Source: Alcanivorax sp. | GTDB lineage: Bacteria > Pseudomonadota > Gammaproteobacteria > Pseudomonadales > Alcanivoracaceae | DNA length: 64,000 bases | Direction of reading: 5' to 3' | Assembly (NCBI RefSeq): GCF_002726155.1 | Contig: NZ_PBSH01000030.1 | Span: 62,001-126,000, forward strand | In this document: one piece after another, positions 33,800-43,203 of the stretch | Layout: each line of letters begins with the position of its first letter | How positions within the stretch are numbered: position 1 is the first letter of the stretch | Program-made: the position numbers and the translations under genes | Notes under the pieces: model-generated | Database searches by the model: none | The model's input: only the letters and a program-made list of their open reading frames with translations | Told to the model about the DNA's origin: nothing

Positions 33800-34977
33800 A
33801 GTTGCCTGCTGGTTTGCGTTCCCTCAGCTTGCGAGCACTGGTGGCATTGCTGGCCAGCCTGGCCATGGCGATGGCCGTTTTTTCGCTTTATCTGGTGCCC
33901 CCGGCGCCGCCGCCGGCCAAGGCTCAGGATAGTGTGTTGGCCCTCAATACCATGACTGTGGACTGGCAGGATGTGGTGATCCCGGTGTATAGCCAGGGGC
34001 AGGCCACGGCGCGCCATGATCTGCCCTTGAGTCTGGAGGTCTCCGGGCGAATCCAGGAAGTGGCGCCGGCGTTTGCTGATGGTGGGCGAGTGGCTGCGGG
34101 CGATGTGTTGCTCAAGCTGGACCCGGAGCCCTTTGCGCTGGAGGTGACCTCACGTCAGAACAGCGTCCATGCGGCGCGCCTGCACCTGGCTCAGACCCGG
34201 GCCAAGGCCCGGGTGTCAGGGGCTTCCGGGCGCTCATCGGCGTTGGGCCGGTTCGAGCCGCAGCTGGATGAAGCGTTGAGCCGGCTGAGTGCCGCCCGTG
34301 CCAGCCTGCGTCAGGCGGAGCGTAACCAGGAACAGACCGAATTGCTGGCGCCGATCAGCGGGCGCCTGAAAGCCGTGCAGGTGATGGCAGGGCAACACGT
34401 GCAGGCGGGCAGCAAGTTGGCCCAGTTGTACCAGGAAGATCAGGTGGAAATTCGCCTGCCGGTCCGTGATGAGTGGCTTGGCTTGCTGGGTATCGTGCCT
34501 GGCGATGACAGCACACTGGAGGCGGTGAGTGTGATCCTGACCGGCCGTTTCGCCGGCCGGGAGGGGCACTGGGAAGGCAAGGTGGTGCGCCGTGAAGGGG
34601 GGCTGAACCGCAACCAGATGATGTACCTGATCGTGCAGGTCACCAATGACGGCCAATCATTGCCGTTGGAGCCCGGTGTACTGGTGCAGGCGGAACTACG
34701 CGGTGTGGCAACGCCGGCGGTGGCGGTGTTGCCCCGTTCTGCCCAGGCAGGGGATCAGTTCGTCTGGGTGCTGGACGAGGACCAGCGTCTGCGTCGTCAG
34801 TCGGTGGCGATACTGCATCAGGACAGTGACAACCTCTACCTCCACGATGGAGTCAACAGCGAGACCTCGGTGGTGTTGGCCGGGGATCTGCAATTGCTGG
34901 AAGGCATGCGGATCGATCCGCGCCCGGCTCAGCCCGGCCTGGCCCATAACAGCGGGAACAGCGAGGGACATCCATGA
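33796..34977 (+). CDS. RND efflux periplasmic adaptor (membrane fusion protein)
   Basis: 393 aa. A single N-terminal membrane anchor (residues about 11-33, no lipobox) is followed by the lipoyl half motif LPLSLEVSGRIQEVAPAFADGGRVAAGDVLLKLD. A helical hairpin (about 115-175) and the second lipoyl half (LLAPISGRLKAVQVMAGQHVQAG) come next, then the beta-barrel domain. It links the inner membrane pump to an outer membrane channel; no TolC-like gene is in the operon. It overlaps the flanking genes by 4 nt on both sides. Confidence 0.92.
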   Translation: MKLPAGLRSLSLRALVALLASLAMAMAVFSLYLVPPAPPPAKAQDSVLALNTMTVDWQDVVIPVYSQGQATARHDLPLSLEVSGRIQEVAPAFADGGRVAAGDVLLKLDPEPFALEVTSRQNSVHAARLHLAQTRAKARVSGASGRSSALGRFEPQLDEALSRLSAARASLRQAERNQEQTELLAPISGRLKAVQVMAGQHVQAGSKLAQLYQEDQVEIRLPVRDEWLGLLGIVPGDDSTLEAVSVILTGRFAGREGHWEGKVVRREGGLNRNQMMYLIVQVTNDGQSLPLEPGVLVQAELRGVATPAVAVLPRSAQAGDQFVWVLDEDQRLRRQSVAILHQDSDNLYLHDGVNSETSVVLAGDLQLLEGMRIDPRPAQPGLAHNSGNSEGHP

Positions 34978-37900
34978 ATCGTTCCATTGCCTGGTTCGCC
35001 AGAAATGGGGCGGTTGCCAACCTGTTGATGATGACCCTGCTGGTGGCCGGGCTGCTGGCTATTCCTCATACCCGTCAGGAAACCCTGCCCAATGTGCCGC
35101 TGGACCGCATCGGCATTTATGTGACGTATCCCCAGGCCACCCCGCAAACCGTGGAATCGCTCGTGTGTACCCCGGTGGAAACCGCGGTGGACGATGTGGA
35201 GGGCGGCACTGAGCTGATCAGCGAATCCCGCGAGGGGTTATGCAGCGTTCAGCTGGATGTGCTGGAAGGGCATGATACTGGCGATGTACTGGAGCAGATC
35301 CGCACGCGCCTGGATGCTCTGGATAACCTGCCGTCGGGGGCCGCGCGCCCGCGAGTGCAGGAGTTGATTGTGCGTAACCGGGTGGTGAGGTTGCTGCTCA
35401 GCGGCTCCCTGTCCCGTACGGATTTGTACCAGCTGGGCAACCGGGTTCGCCGGCAACTTCTCAACCACGATGCTATTTCCAGCGTGGATATTGAAAACCT
35501 GCCGGAACGGGAAATGGCGCTGCTGGTCTCCCGCGATGACCTGTATCGCTACGAGTTGACGCTGGATGGGATTGCGGCTGCAGCCAGCCAGAGCGTGCAG
35601 CGCATCGCCGGCGGTGTGCTGCGTAGCGACAAGGGAGACTGGCTGCTGCAGACCGGCGAGCAACCCGGTGATGCCCGCGCTTATGAGCAACTGGTAATCC
35701 GCCAGTCGGAGCAGGGGGACTTGTTGACCCTGGGCGATGTGGCCCAGGTGCAGGACGGTTTTTCCCGAGACACCCAGGCCGCCTGGCTGGATGGCAAACC
35801 GGCGGTGGCATTGGATGTGTACCGAGTTGGCGATCAGAACGTGCTGGATGTGGCCGGAGCTGTGCGTGACTACCTGGCAGAGGCAGATCTACCTCCCGGT
35901 GTCGGGTTACAGGTGTGGAGCGACGATGCTCGCCAGTTCAGTGAGCGCTCAAACCTGCTCTGGCGTAACGCCTTGCAAGGGCTGGTACTGCTGACATTGA
36001 TGCTGGCCGTCTTCCTGACGTTGCGGTTAGCGGGCTGGGTCGCATTGGGGATTCCCGTGTGCATGCTCGGTGCCTGCGCCATGCTGCCGTTGCTGGGCGA
36101 GTCCTTTAACACTATCTCTTTGTTCGCCTTTATTCTGGTATTGGGGATTGTGGTGGATGATGCGGTGATTGTGGGCGAAAGCATTGATCACCAACGCCGC
36201 CAGGGGCTGACCGGGGGGCAAGCGGCTATCCGTGGGGCACAACGGGTGGCGAAACCGATTTTGTTTGCGGTCATGACCACGCTTTTTGCCTTTGCCCCCT
36301 TGCTGTTCCTGCCGGGGCCGGAAGGGGCATTGATGCGGGTTATCCCTATCGTCTCGATGACCATCCTGTTGCTGTCACTGGTGGAGTCCCTGTGGATTCT
36401 GCCGGCCCACCTGAGCCACGATCGCCCGGCACGGGGGCTGTGGCTGAAATCCGAACAACTGGCCACGCGCCTTAACGATGGTCTGGAGCGCTGGCTGGAC
36501 CGGCGTGCCCGGCCTATTTTGCAACGCTGCTTGCACTGGCGTTATGTGTTGGTGGTGGTATTCGTGGGCCTCTTTATTTTCTGCTGTGCGTTGGTTAACA
36601 GCGGTTGGTTGACCATGGTGTTGTTCTCCCGGGTGGAAGGAGACCGGGTGATGGCGGAAGTGGTGTTCCCGCAGGGCACCGGTGATCCTCGTCTGGCCCG
36701 GGAAGTCAGAGAGCTGGAGGATTCCGCCCAGGCGCTGGCTCGCCAATTGGCAGGGGAGGTTGATGGCGATCAAGCCGAGGCACCGATCCACATCGATGCG
36801 GTGTTTGCCGAACAAGGCGTGCGCCAGAAAACCTCCAATGCTAGTGATCCCGGTGCGCGATATCGCGTTCGGGTTACCTTGGCGATTAGCGGTGATACCA
36901 GCGTCATGCCACCCCGGGAAATCGCACGGCGGTGGCGCGATCAGCACGGGGTGATCGCCGATGCGCTGTCGGTGAAATTCCATGCCAGCCTGATGCAGGT
37001 AAAACCGGATATTCATATCAATCTGTTCCACCCGGACCTGACGACGCTACAGCGGATGAGCGAGCAGGCGGCGTTGGCGTTGGCGCGCATGGACGGAGTC
37101 CATGAGGTGGCCAATAATCTGCATGCCCAGCGAACCATTGTAGATATCAACTTGCGTGAAGAAGGGGAGCGAGCCGGTTTGCGGGCCGAACAAGTGGGGG
37201 CGCAGGTGCGCAATGCGTTCCACGGCATTGAGCTGGATCGCTGGTTTGAACAGGACCAGGAGGTGCCGGTGATGCTGCGGCTGGCTCAGGACGACAGTCG
37301 CCAGATTACCGATCTGGAGCGAATGCCGGTGCAATTGGCGGACGGTGAAATGACCGTGCTCGCAGCCGTGGCCTCGCTATCGCGTCGGCAGGCGCCGGCC
37401 ATGATTAGCCACTATGACGGTCGTCGCAGTGCCACGGTGAGTGCCTTTGTGGATGAACACACCACGTCTCCGGCTCTGGTCATGGCAGAGTTGCGCAGGG
37501 CGCTGCTGGATCCGATGATGGCAGCGGACGATAACGCCGGCTGGACGGTGGCGGGAAAGCAGGCGGCGATCAAGGATTTCCTGTCACACTTGTCGATCAG
37601 TTATTTGATTGCGCTGGCGGCGATTTTCTTCTTGCTCACCATTCTGTTCGGCGGTTATGGCCAGCCCCTGCTGGTGATGGCGGCGATTCCGTTTGGGCTG
37701 GTGGGGGCCTTTATGGGGCACTTTCTGCTGGGTTACAGCGTGACACTGTGGTCGCTGGTGGGAATCATCGCGGTGAGTGGCGTGGTGGTGAATGACAACC
37801 TGGTGTTGCTCGATGCCATCAACGACCTCCGGGAAAAAGGTGCATCGTTACGGGAGGCGGTGATCGACGGCGTGAGTGGACGGTTACGGCCGGTGATGTT

Positions 37901-38264
37901 GACGTCGATCACCACCTTTGCCGGTGTCGCACCGCTGATGCTGGAAACCAGCGTTCAAGCCCGCTTCCTGATTCCCATGGCCGTCTCGCTGGCTTTCGGG
38001 GTGCTGTTTGCCACCTTGGTGAGCCTGCTGCTGGTGCCTGGTTTGTTGGTAGTATCCAGTGATGTGAAGGGGCTGGTCACGCGCTGGCTGGCCCGCTGGC
38101 GAGCGCCGCAGGCATCAGAACAGGATACCGTGGAGATGGCCTATGAACGCGGCCGTTTGTATGCCGGTTGGGGAGGCGCCAACCCGTATCACGATGCCGT
38201 GCTGGGCTCCGCCTGGGAGGCGGGCCGGCAGGATTACATGCAAGGCCAGGCAGGCGTGCAGTGA
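34974..38264 (+). CDS. RND-family efflux permease
   Basis: 1096 aa, proton-driven exporter with twelve membrane helices and two large periplasmic domains (about 35-335 and 550-860). The TM4 proton-relay aspartates are D395-D396 (VLGIVVDDAVIVGE). TM10 reads GIIAVSGVVVNDNLVLLDAIND, without the lysine of AcrB-type drug pumps. A C-terminal tail of about 60 residues (ending AWEAGRQDYMQGQAGVQ) extends past TM12. It is the last gene of the operon; a hairpin follows. The substrate is probably the product of the upstream enzymes, an inference from position. Confidence 0.93.
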   Translation: MNRSIAWFARNGAVANLLMMTLLVAGLLAIPHTRQETLPNVPLDRIGIYVTYPQATPQTVESLVCTPVETAVDDVEGGTELISESREGLCSVQLDVLEGHDTGDVLEQIRTRLDALDNLPSGAARPRVQELIVRNRVVRLLLSGSLSRTDLYQLGNRVRRQLLNHDAISSVDIENLPEREMALLVSRDDLYRYELTLDGIAAAASQSVQRIAGGVLRSDKGDWLLQTGEQPGDARAYEQLVIRQSEQGDLLTLGDVAQVQDGFSRDTQAAWLDGKPAVALDVYRVGDQNVLDVAGAVRDYLAEADLPPGVGLQVWSDDARQFSERSNLLWRNALQGLVLLTLMLAVFLTLRLAGWVALGIPVCMLGACAMLPLLGESFNTISLFAFILVLGIVVDDAVIVGESIDHQRRQGLTGGQAAIRGAQRVAKPILFAVMTTLFAFAPLLFLPGPEGALMRVIPIVSMTILLLSLVESLWILPAHLSHDRPARGLWLKSEQLATRLNDGLERWLDRRARPILQRCLHWRYVLVVVFVGLFIFCCALVNSGWLTMVLFSRVEGDRVMAEVVFPQGTGDPRLAREVRELEDSAQALARQLAGEVDGDQAEAPIHIDAVFAEQGVRQKTSNASDPGARYRVRVTLAISGDTSVMPPREIARRWRDQHGVIADALSVKFHASLMQVKPDIHINLFHPDLTTLQRMSEQAALALARMDGVHEVANNLHAQRTIVDINLREEGERAGLRAEQVGAQVRNAFHGIELDRWFEQDQEVPVMLRLAQDDSRQITDLERMPVQLADGEMTVLAAVASLSRRQAPAMISHYDGRRSATVSAFVDEHTTSPALVMAELRRALLDPMMAADDNAGWTVAGKQAAIKDFLSHLSISYLIALAAIFFLLTILFGGYGQPLLVMAAIPFGLVGAFMGHFLLGYSVTLWSLVGIIAVSGVVVNDNLVLLDAINDLREKGASLREAVIDGVSGRLRPVMLTSITTFAGVAPLMLETSVQARFLIPMAVSLAFGVLFATLVSLLLVPGLLVVSSDVKGLVTRWLARWRAPQASEQDTVEMAYERGRLYAGWGGANPYHDAVLGSAWEAGRQDYMQGQAGVQ

Positions 38265-38333
38265 TGCAGGTTTCTGGCGGGGCTTTGCGCGTCAGGCTTT
38301 TGGCGTCAGCCGTCCAGCAAACCCCATAAACGC

Positions 38334-38368
38334 AAGAGGCCGCACCCCAAACAGGGGCGCGGCCTCTT
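38334..38368. terminator. Terminator-like hairpin between convergent RND and gpmA genes
   Basis: AAGAGGCCGC (38334-38343) pairs with GCGGCCTCTT (38359-38368), with a further CCCC/GGGG pairing inside. The stem nearly equals that at 26812-26849. A short TT tract follows. Confidence 0.7.
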
Positions 38369-38394
38369 CGTTAACAGCAAGCTTTGCGGTTGTA

Positions 38395-38437
38395 CGCGTC
38401 GTTGCGTGCCGCGTGAAGCCTGTTGCGCCTCTCTTTA
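38395..38437. repeat. Dispersed repeat copy next to gpmA
   Basis: This stretch, including TTGCGTGCCGCGTGAAGCCTG, aligns well with the right arm of the 26749-26893 element and shares GCGTGAAGCCTGTTGCG with 25521-25537. It directly abuts the gpmA stop codon. Confidence 0.65.
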
Positions 38438-39181
38438 CGCCTTACCCTGATTGGCCACCGCTTCAGCAGCTTTCGCGGCCGCTTCTGCGTCGCCCAGGTA
38501 GTAGTTCTTGATGGGCTTCAGGTTGTCGTCCAGCTCGTAGACCATCGGTACGCCGGTGGGGATGTTGAGCTTGACGATTTCCTCGTCGGAAATGTCACCC
38601 AGGTATTTCACCAGCGCGCGCAGGCTGTTGCCGTGGGCGCAGATCAATACCTGTTTGCCCGCTTCGATTTGCGGCTTGATGTCGCTTTCGAAGTAAGGGA
38701 CGAAGCGATCGACCGTGTCTTTCAGGCTCTCTGACAGGGGAATCTGCGCTTCGCTCAGGTTCTTGTACACCCGGAAGTTGCCGGCGTAGCGTTCGTCGTC
38801 CCGCTCCATTTTCGGCGGTGGTGTGTCGTAGCTACGACGCCAGATATGGACCTGGTCATCCCCGTACTTGGCGGCCGTTTCCGCCTTGTTCAGGCCCTGC
38901 AAGGCACCATAGTGGCGCTCGTTCAGGCGATAGTCGCGGATCACCGGGATCCACATCTGGTCCATGTTGTCCAGAATGCTCCACAGGGTGCGCACGGCAC
39001 GCTTGAGCACTGAGGTGTAAGCCACATCGAACTCAAAGCCGGCTTCCTTCAGCAGCTCGCCTGCGGTGCGGGCTTCCTCGCGGCCTTGCTCGGTCAGATC
39101 CACGTCTTTCCAGCCGGTGAAGCGGTTTTCCTTGTTCCATACGCTCTGGCCGTGGCGGACCAGTACCAGTTTCGTGCTCAT
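38435..39181 (-). CDS. gpmA: 2,3-bisphosphoglycerate-dependent phosphoglycerate mutase
   Basis: 248 aa glycolytic/gluconeogenic enzyme interconverting 3- and 2-phosphoglycerate. The phosphohistidine is H10 in [10 protein letters not shown]. The family stretches [30 protein letters not shown] and the C-terminal [12 protein letters not shown] are intact. The ATG at 39181 has AGGA 9 nt upstream; an ATG three codons earlier would sit on the ribosome binding site. It is divergent from rnd, with 220 nt between. Confidence 0.96.
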   Translation of the reverse strand: MSTKLVLVRHGQSVWNKENRFTGWKDVDLTEQGREEARTAGELLKEAGFEFDVAYTSVLKRAVRTLWSILDNMDQMWIPVIRDYRLNERHYGALQGLNKAETAAKYGDDQVHIWRRSYDTPPPKMERDDERYAGNFRVYKNLSEAQIPLSESLKDTVDRFVPYFESDIKPQIEAGKQVLICAHGNSLRALVKYLGDISDEEIVKLNIPTGVPMVYELDDNLKPIKNYYLGDAEAAAKAAEAVANQGKA

Positions 39182-39401
39182 TAGCGTCATTCCTGTGCGA
39201 TTTCAATGCGGCGCAAAGAGTAGCAGAAATGCGCCGGGAAATTGAGCGCCACAGCCCGTATAATCGTCGCAAATTCTGTTGTCGCTGCCGGCAAGGCCTG
39301 TCCTGTGTATTTTTTTGCAGGCTATTTTGCCCTTTTCATGCGCAGCGATGACCTGTGAAAGCCGCTTCAAGGGCTTTTCCATTCCCGGATAAGGCGAAAA
39401 C
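39182..39401. other. Divergent intergenic region gpmA/rnd
   Basis: A perfect TATAAT at 39259-39264 on the plus strand may be the rnd -10 box, but no good -35 is seen at 16-18 nt. Nothing else was recognised. Confidence 0.35.
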
Positions 39402-40475
39402 ATGGCGTATCTTTGGTGCGAGGACAATCAGGCAATAAGTGAATGGCAAGGTGGGCTGACGGCGGGGACCCCGCTCTATCTGGACACGGAATTCATGCGC
39501 GAGCGTACCTTCTGGCCGCAATTGGCGCTGGTGCAGGTACACGACGGTGAACAAATTCGCCTGATTGATACCACCCGGGTGGATGGCCCCACGCTGTCTC
39601 CGGTATTTCAGCAGCACATCCTGGTCATGCATGCCTGCTCGGAAGATCTGGAAGCCATTGCCACCTTTACCGGCCAATACCCGGCCGCCATCGAAGATAC
39701 CCAGATTGCCGCGGCACTGAGCGGGGAAGACATGCAGTGGGGCTACCAGAAAGTGGTACAGATGCTGCTGGGTGTCGATTTGCCCAAAGGTGCGACGCGC
39801 ACCAACTGGCTGAAACGGCCATTGAGCGACGAGCAGCTTCACTACGCCGAAGATGATGTGAAATACCTGCCGGAAGTGGCGGCGATTCTTGCCGAGCGGC
39901 TGGACAAGCTGGGGCGCCGGGCCTGGTGGCAGGAAGAGTGCGAGCGGTTGTTGAACCAGGCGCGTAGTGTCACGCCTGCCGAGGATGCCTGGCGTAACGT
40001 GAAGGGGGCCGGCCTGCTGCAGGGGGAAAGTCTGGCGGTGCTAGCGGCACTGACACCCTGGCGAGACCAGATGGCCCGGGAGCGGAACCTGCCCAAGAGT
40101 TTCGTGCTCAAAGATGCCCAGCTACTGGACCTGGCCCGGGCCAGTCGCAGTGACCGGGGCTTGCTGGCGGATCTGGGCTTTCATCCCAAGCAAATTCGTC
40201 GCGATGGTGATGCCTTGCTGGCGTTGATGGAAGAGGGCCGCCGGCAGACTCCGCCGGACCCGTTGCCGGGCCCGCCGGATGCGGCCCAGAAGAAACTCGC
40301 CAAGACCCTGCGCAACCGGGTAGGCGTGATCGCCGAAGAGATGGACATGAAGCCGGATGTATTGATGCGCCGGCGTTGGCTGGAAGCTCTTATCCGTCAC
40401 CCGGACCGGGTGCCGGAGCCGTTGACCGGGTGGCGCCATGACATCGTCACCCAACCCCTGCTGGAGTTACTGTAG
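39402..40475 (+). CDS. rnd: Ribonuclease D
   Basis: 357 aa 3'-5' exoribonuclease for tRNA 3' maturation. The DEDDy motifs are visible: [12 protein letters not shown] (D28, E30), [11 protein letters not shown], and [21 protein letters not shown] domains fill the C-terminal half from about residue 205. It overlaps ycgL by one base, and rnd-ycgL-ycgN is a conserved group in Pseudomonas and relatives. Confidence 0.95.
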   Translation: MAYLWCEDNQAISEWQGGLTAGTPLYLDTEFMRERTFWPQLALVQVHDGEQIRLIDTTRVDGPTLSPVFQQHILVMHACSEDLEAIATFTGQYPAAIEDTQIAAALSGEDMQWGYQKVVQMLLGVDLPKGATRTNWLKRPLSDEQLHYAEDDVKYLPEVAAILAERLDKLGRRAWWQEECERLLNQARSVTPAEDAWRNVKGAGLLQGESLAVLAALTPWRDQMARERNLPKSFVLKDAQLLDLARASRSDRGLLADLGFHPKQIRRDGDALLALMEEGRRQTPPDPLPGPPDAAQKKLAKTLRNRVGVIAEEMDMKPDVLMRRRWLEALIRHPDRVPEPLTGWRHDIVTQPLLELL

Positions 40476-40792
40476 TGAGTGAGGGCGTGTTGAAAGGCAA
40501 GCTGTTTTGTTCGATCTACAAGAGCCGCCGCAAAAGCGGTATGTATTTGTATGTGGATCGTCAGAAGGGTCTGAAAGAGGTGCCAGAAATACTGATGGGG
40601 CAATTTGGCCATGCTGAACATGTGACCGACATGATCCTTAACCCGGAGCGGCCTTTGGCCCGGGCGGACGTGGAGCAGGTCATGGGTAAAATCCGCGAGC
40701 AGGGCTTTTATCTGCAGATGCCGCCGCCGCCGGATGAAGACCTGTTCATGGCCGATGGCCATCCGGACAAACCGGCCGGACGTGATGCCTGA
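40475..40792 (+). CDS. ycgL: YcgL-family protein
   Basis: 105 aa, matching the YcgL domain: [18 protein letters not shown] at residues 12-29, [12 protein letters not shown] and [15 protein letters not shown]. Function is not well defined. It starts with GTG overlapping the last base of the rnd stop and overlaps ycgN by 8 nt, so it is co-translated with both. Confidence 0.92.
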   Translation: MSEGVLKGKLFCSIYKSRRKSGMYLYVDRQKGLKEVPEILMGQFGHAEHVTDMILNPERPLARADVEQVMGKIREQGFYLQMPPPPDEDLFMADGHPDKPAGRDA

Positions 40793-41243
40793 CGTGACCC
40801 TGCCACTGCGTGCGCACTTCTGGACCCTGCCGTTGGGTGAGCTCAATGCCCGCGAGTGGGAGGCGCTGTGCGATGGTTGTGGCCGTTGTTGTCTGGTCAA
40901 ACTGGAAGATGAAGATAGCGGCGAGTTGGCGTTTACCAATCTGGCCTGTCGCTTTCTGGATAGCAAAAAATGTCAGTGCCGGGTATATCCGGAGCGTTTT
41001 CAGCGGGTCCCTGACTGTATTCAAGTGACTGAAGCCATTGCCCGGGATACGGACTGGCTGCCGTCCACTTGTGCGTATCGTTTGCGTGCCCATGGCCAAC
41101 CATTGCCCGGCTGGCACCCGCTGCTCAGCGAAAATGCGGGCAGCGTGAAACAGGCAGGTATAAGCGTGGCCGGCCGAGTGGTGTCCGAGCAGCTTGTGCC
41201 GGAAGACGATTGGGAAGAGCATATTGTTCACTGGATCGACTGA
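40785..41243 (+). CDS. ycgN: YcgN-family cysteine-cluster protein (UPF0260)
   Basis: 152 aa (E. coli YcgN 153 aa). A cysteine cluster LCDGCGRCC (C29, C32, C35, C36) plus further cysteines in [19 protein letters not shown] suggests an iron-sulfur or zinc site; the family is of unknown function. The ATG at 40785 gives the family N-terminus; an upstream in-frame ATG lies inside ycgL. It is coupled to ycgL by an 8-nt overlap. Confidence 0.93.
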   Translation: MPDVTLPLRAHFWTLPLGELNAREWEALCDGCGRCCLVKLEDEDSGELAFTNLACRFLDSKKCQCRVYPERFQRVPDCIQVTEAIARDTDWLPSTCAYRLRAHGQPLPGWHPLLSENAGSVKQAGISVAGRVVSEQLVPEDDWEEHIVHWID

Positions 41244-41293
41244 ATGCAGGTGAGTGCCTGGCAGTGGGTTCAATCACACGTGTAGGAGAAGTT

Positions 41294-41641
41294 GTGACAA
41301 CACAAGCATATTTATGGGGCTGGTTTGCCTACCTGATCGGCAGCGTCGGCGTATTGTTTGTCTGGTGGTGGCTGACACGCCCGCTGTCACGGTGGGGCAA
41401 AGTGCCACTGCGCACCGTGTTGACGGCCCTGTTGCTGACCCCCTGGTCTGTTTCCCCGCAACATGACGAATGGGCGCCGGCCTGGGTGGTCAGCCTGTTT
41501 GATGGGCTTGCGCAGGAAGACGTGAGCCTGTGGCGCGCTGGTGGGCCGCTATTGGCCATGCTGGTGGTGGCATTGGTGGTGGCCGCATTTGAACTGTGGC
41601 GGCAGCGGCGCAAACAAGCGGCCATGCCGGTTCAGCAATGA
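41294..41641 (+). CDS. Small inner-membrane protein of unknown function
   Basis: 115 aa with transmembrane segments at about 8-27, 40-53 and 82-103, followed by a basic cytoplasmic tail. A GTG start with AGGAG 5 nt upstream begins MTTQAYLWGWFAYLIGSVG. The position between ycgN and a HIT gene and the ATGA overlap with the latter suggest it belongs to the rnd operon. A longer open frame upstream overlaps ycgN and is not protein-like. No function is assigned. Confidence 0.7.
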   Translation: MTTQAYLWGWFAYLIGSVGVLFVWWWLTRPLSRWGKVPLRTVLTALLLTPWSVSPQHDEWAPAWVVSLFDGLAQEDVSLWRAGGPLLAMLVVALVVAAFELWRQRRKQAAMPVQQ

Positions 41642-42090
41642 GCCAGTGTATTTTCTGCCAGATCCAGGCGGGCACGTTGCCCGCCAGCGTGGTTTACCAA
41701 GATGAGCAGGCCATGGTGATTCTGGATCTTTTCCCGATCCGTGAAGCCCATTGCCTGGTCATTCCGCGTGAGCACGCGCCTCTGCTGGAAGGGCTGGACG
41801 CTGCGGTAACACACCACTTGATGGATCTGGCGCGGCGGACCATTGTCGCCCAGAAGCGGGCCGGCCTTGCAGTAAAGGCGCACAACGTGGTGGTCAACGA
41901 TGGCCGTGAAGCCAATCAGCATGTGCCTCATGTGCACGTGCACGTGATTCCCCGTCGCGGCGGCGATACGCTGGTAACGGCGCTGACCTGGGCAACCCGT
42001 CTACTCAATGTCTTCGGCATGGCGAAACGGCGCAAGCGCCTGGATCGGCTGGCAGGCCTGCTGTCTGAGCACTTCCCCGACAGTGCCTGA
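41638..42090 (+). CDS. HIT-family nucleotide-binding protein
   Basis: 150 aa. The histidine triad is at HVPHVHVHVIPR (H95, H98, H100, H102), and CxxC at residues 4-7 is a possible zinc site (CIFC). Such enzymes hydrolyse adenylated amines or dinucleotides. The ATG overlaps the stop of the membrane protein gene as ATGA. It may be the last gene of the rnd operon. An additional 40 residues beyond the HIT core end the protein. Confidence 0.9.
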   Translation: MSQCIFCQIQAGTLPASVVYQDEQAMVILDLFPIREAHCLVIPREHAPLLEGLDAAVTHHLMDLARRTIVAQKRAGLAVKAHNVVVNDGREANQHVPHVHVHVIPRRGGDTLVTALTWATRLLNVFGMAKRRKRLDRLAGLLSEHFPDSA

Positions 42091-42108
42091 CGCTCGCTTG
42101 CGTGCCGC

Positions 42109-42843
42109 TTAATGGGTGCGCGGCTTTCGCCAGGCGCGCACCCGTAGCGGCCAGTGCACGGTGCGTGTCTGTGGCCCCCATTGTGTTCGCAGCGCCGCAC
42201 TGAAGGGCGCCAGCGGACTCTGGCCTGCTCTGGCTGCGTGTACCAGCGCGGACCAGGTATCCAGATAACCGATAAACGTCTCCACGGACCATTCCCGTTC
42301 TATGGTGGTATCCGCAAAGTGCAGGGCTGGCCAATGCAGCTGTGCCTGGGGATAGCCCGCCACCACATCGGCGCGTTCCGCCGGCCACCATGGGCTCAGT
42401 GGGCCATCATGGAATGCCTTCACCAGACCTTCCAGACCTTCCACATCGCACAGGCCATAACTGATCAGGGCCAGTACCCCGCCGGATTTCAGAACCCGCT
42501 CAGCCTCGGCAAAGAAGGCGCTTTTGTCGAACCAGTGAAATGCCTGGGCAACGGTGATCAGGTCCACACAGGTATTTGGCAGGGGAAGCTGATGGGCCTG
42601 CGTCGCCAGAAAGCTTGTGGCTGAGGCTGGCGCAGCCTGAAGTTGCCGAAGGCTGATATCAGTGCCGATCACATGCTGGAAGTGGGGTTCCAGGCCGCGG
42701 CTGGCCTGGCCGCTGCCACAACCCACATCCACAGCAAGATGGGTGGCAGGGCTTTGGGCGCTGAGCCATTCAAAAAGCGTATCGGGGTAGGTGGGACGAA
42801 ACTGCTGGTAGTGCTGGCCGCGTTGAAACAGGCTGTCAGTCAC
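42109..42843 (-). CDS. Class I SAM-dependent methyltransferase
   Basis: 244 aa. SAM motif I is LAVDVGCGSGQASRGL (about 36-51), and later motifs include GTDISLRQLQ and AFHWFDKSAFFAEAERVLKSGG, the Methyltransf_11-type pattern with a conserved HWF. The GTG at 42843 overlaps the PilZ gene stop as GTGACTGA. The longer ORF from 43014 reads through the PilZ gene in another frame and is unlikely. The substrate is unknown. Confidence 0.85.
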   Translation of the reverse strand: MTDSLFQRGQHYQQFRPTYPDTLFEWLSAQSPATHLAVDVGCGSGQASRGLEPHFQHVIGTDISLRQLQAAPASATSFLATQAHQLPLPNTCVDLITVAQAFHWFDKSAFFAEAERVLKSGGVLALISYGLCDVEGLEGLVKAFHDGPLSPWWPAERADVVAGYPQAQLHWPALHFADTTIEREWSVETFIGYLDTWSALVHAARAGQSPLAPFSAALRTQWGPQTRTVHWPLRVRAWRKPRTH

Positions 42844-43198
42844 TGAAATAACCGGTGGTATCAAAATGCGCCGCCCACAGGCGCCCGTCGGCCCGCTCCA
42901 GGTCCAGGGCGACACCGGCCAGCAAATGGCCTTCCGGGGCTGCGCACCAGGCAATGGTGCCGTAAAGGTGGTAGGTGCCGTGCTTTTCCAGCAGGGCAAC
43001 CCAGAGCTCAACATCCGTATTGGGCTTGATCGGCGCAGGCAGCTCCACGCTGATTCCGGCGAGGGAAATATCGTGGGTGGTCAGATACAGGCGATCTTCC
43101 GGCGCCACGGCATCCGATCCGGCGGGCAGCAAGGTAAGAGACAGGTTCTCTTCACGGCTGATCCGGGGGTGGCGTCGGTTGTCCATTGCTGTAGCCAT
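42836..43198 (-). CDS. PilZ-domain protein (c-di-GMP binding)
   Basis: 120 aa, a single PilZ domain. Both c-di-GMP motifs are present: RRHPR (R8-R12, RxxxR) and DISLAG (D43-G48, D/NxSxxG). Such proteins relay cyclic di-GMP levels to motility, secretion or surface structures. An ATG four codons later is also possible. It lies between a small membrane protein gene (5-nt gap) and an overlapping methyltransferase gene, probably one operon. Confidence 0.9.
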   Translation of the reverse strand: MATAMDNRRHPRISREENLSLTLLPAGSDAVAPEDRLYLTTHDISLAGISVELPAPIKPNTDVELWVALLEKHGTYHLYGTIAWCAAPEGHLLAGVALDLERADGRLWAAHFDTTGYFSD

Positions 43199-43203
43199 AT
43201 GAC

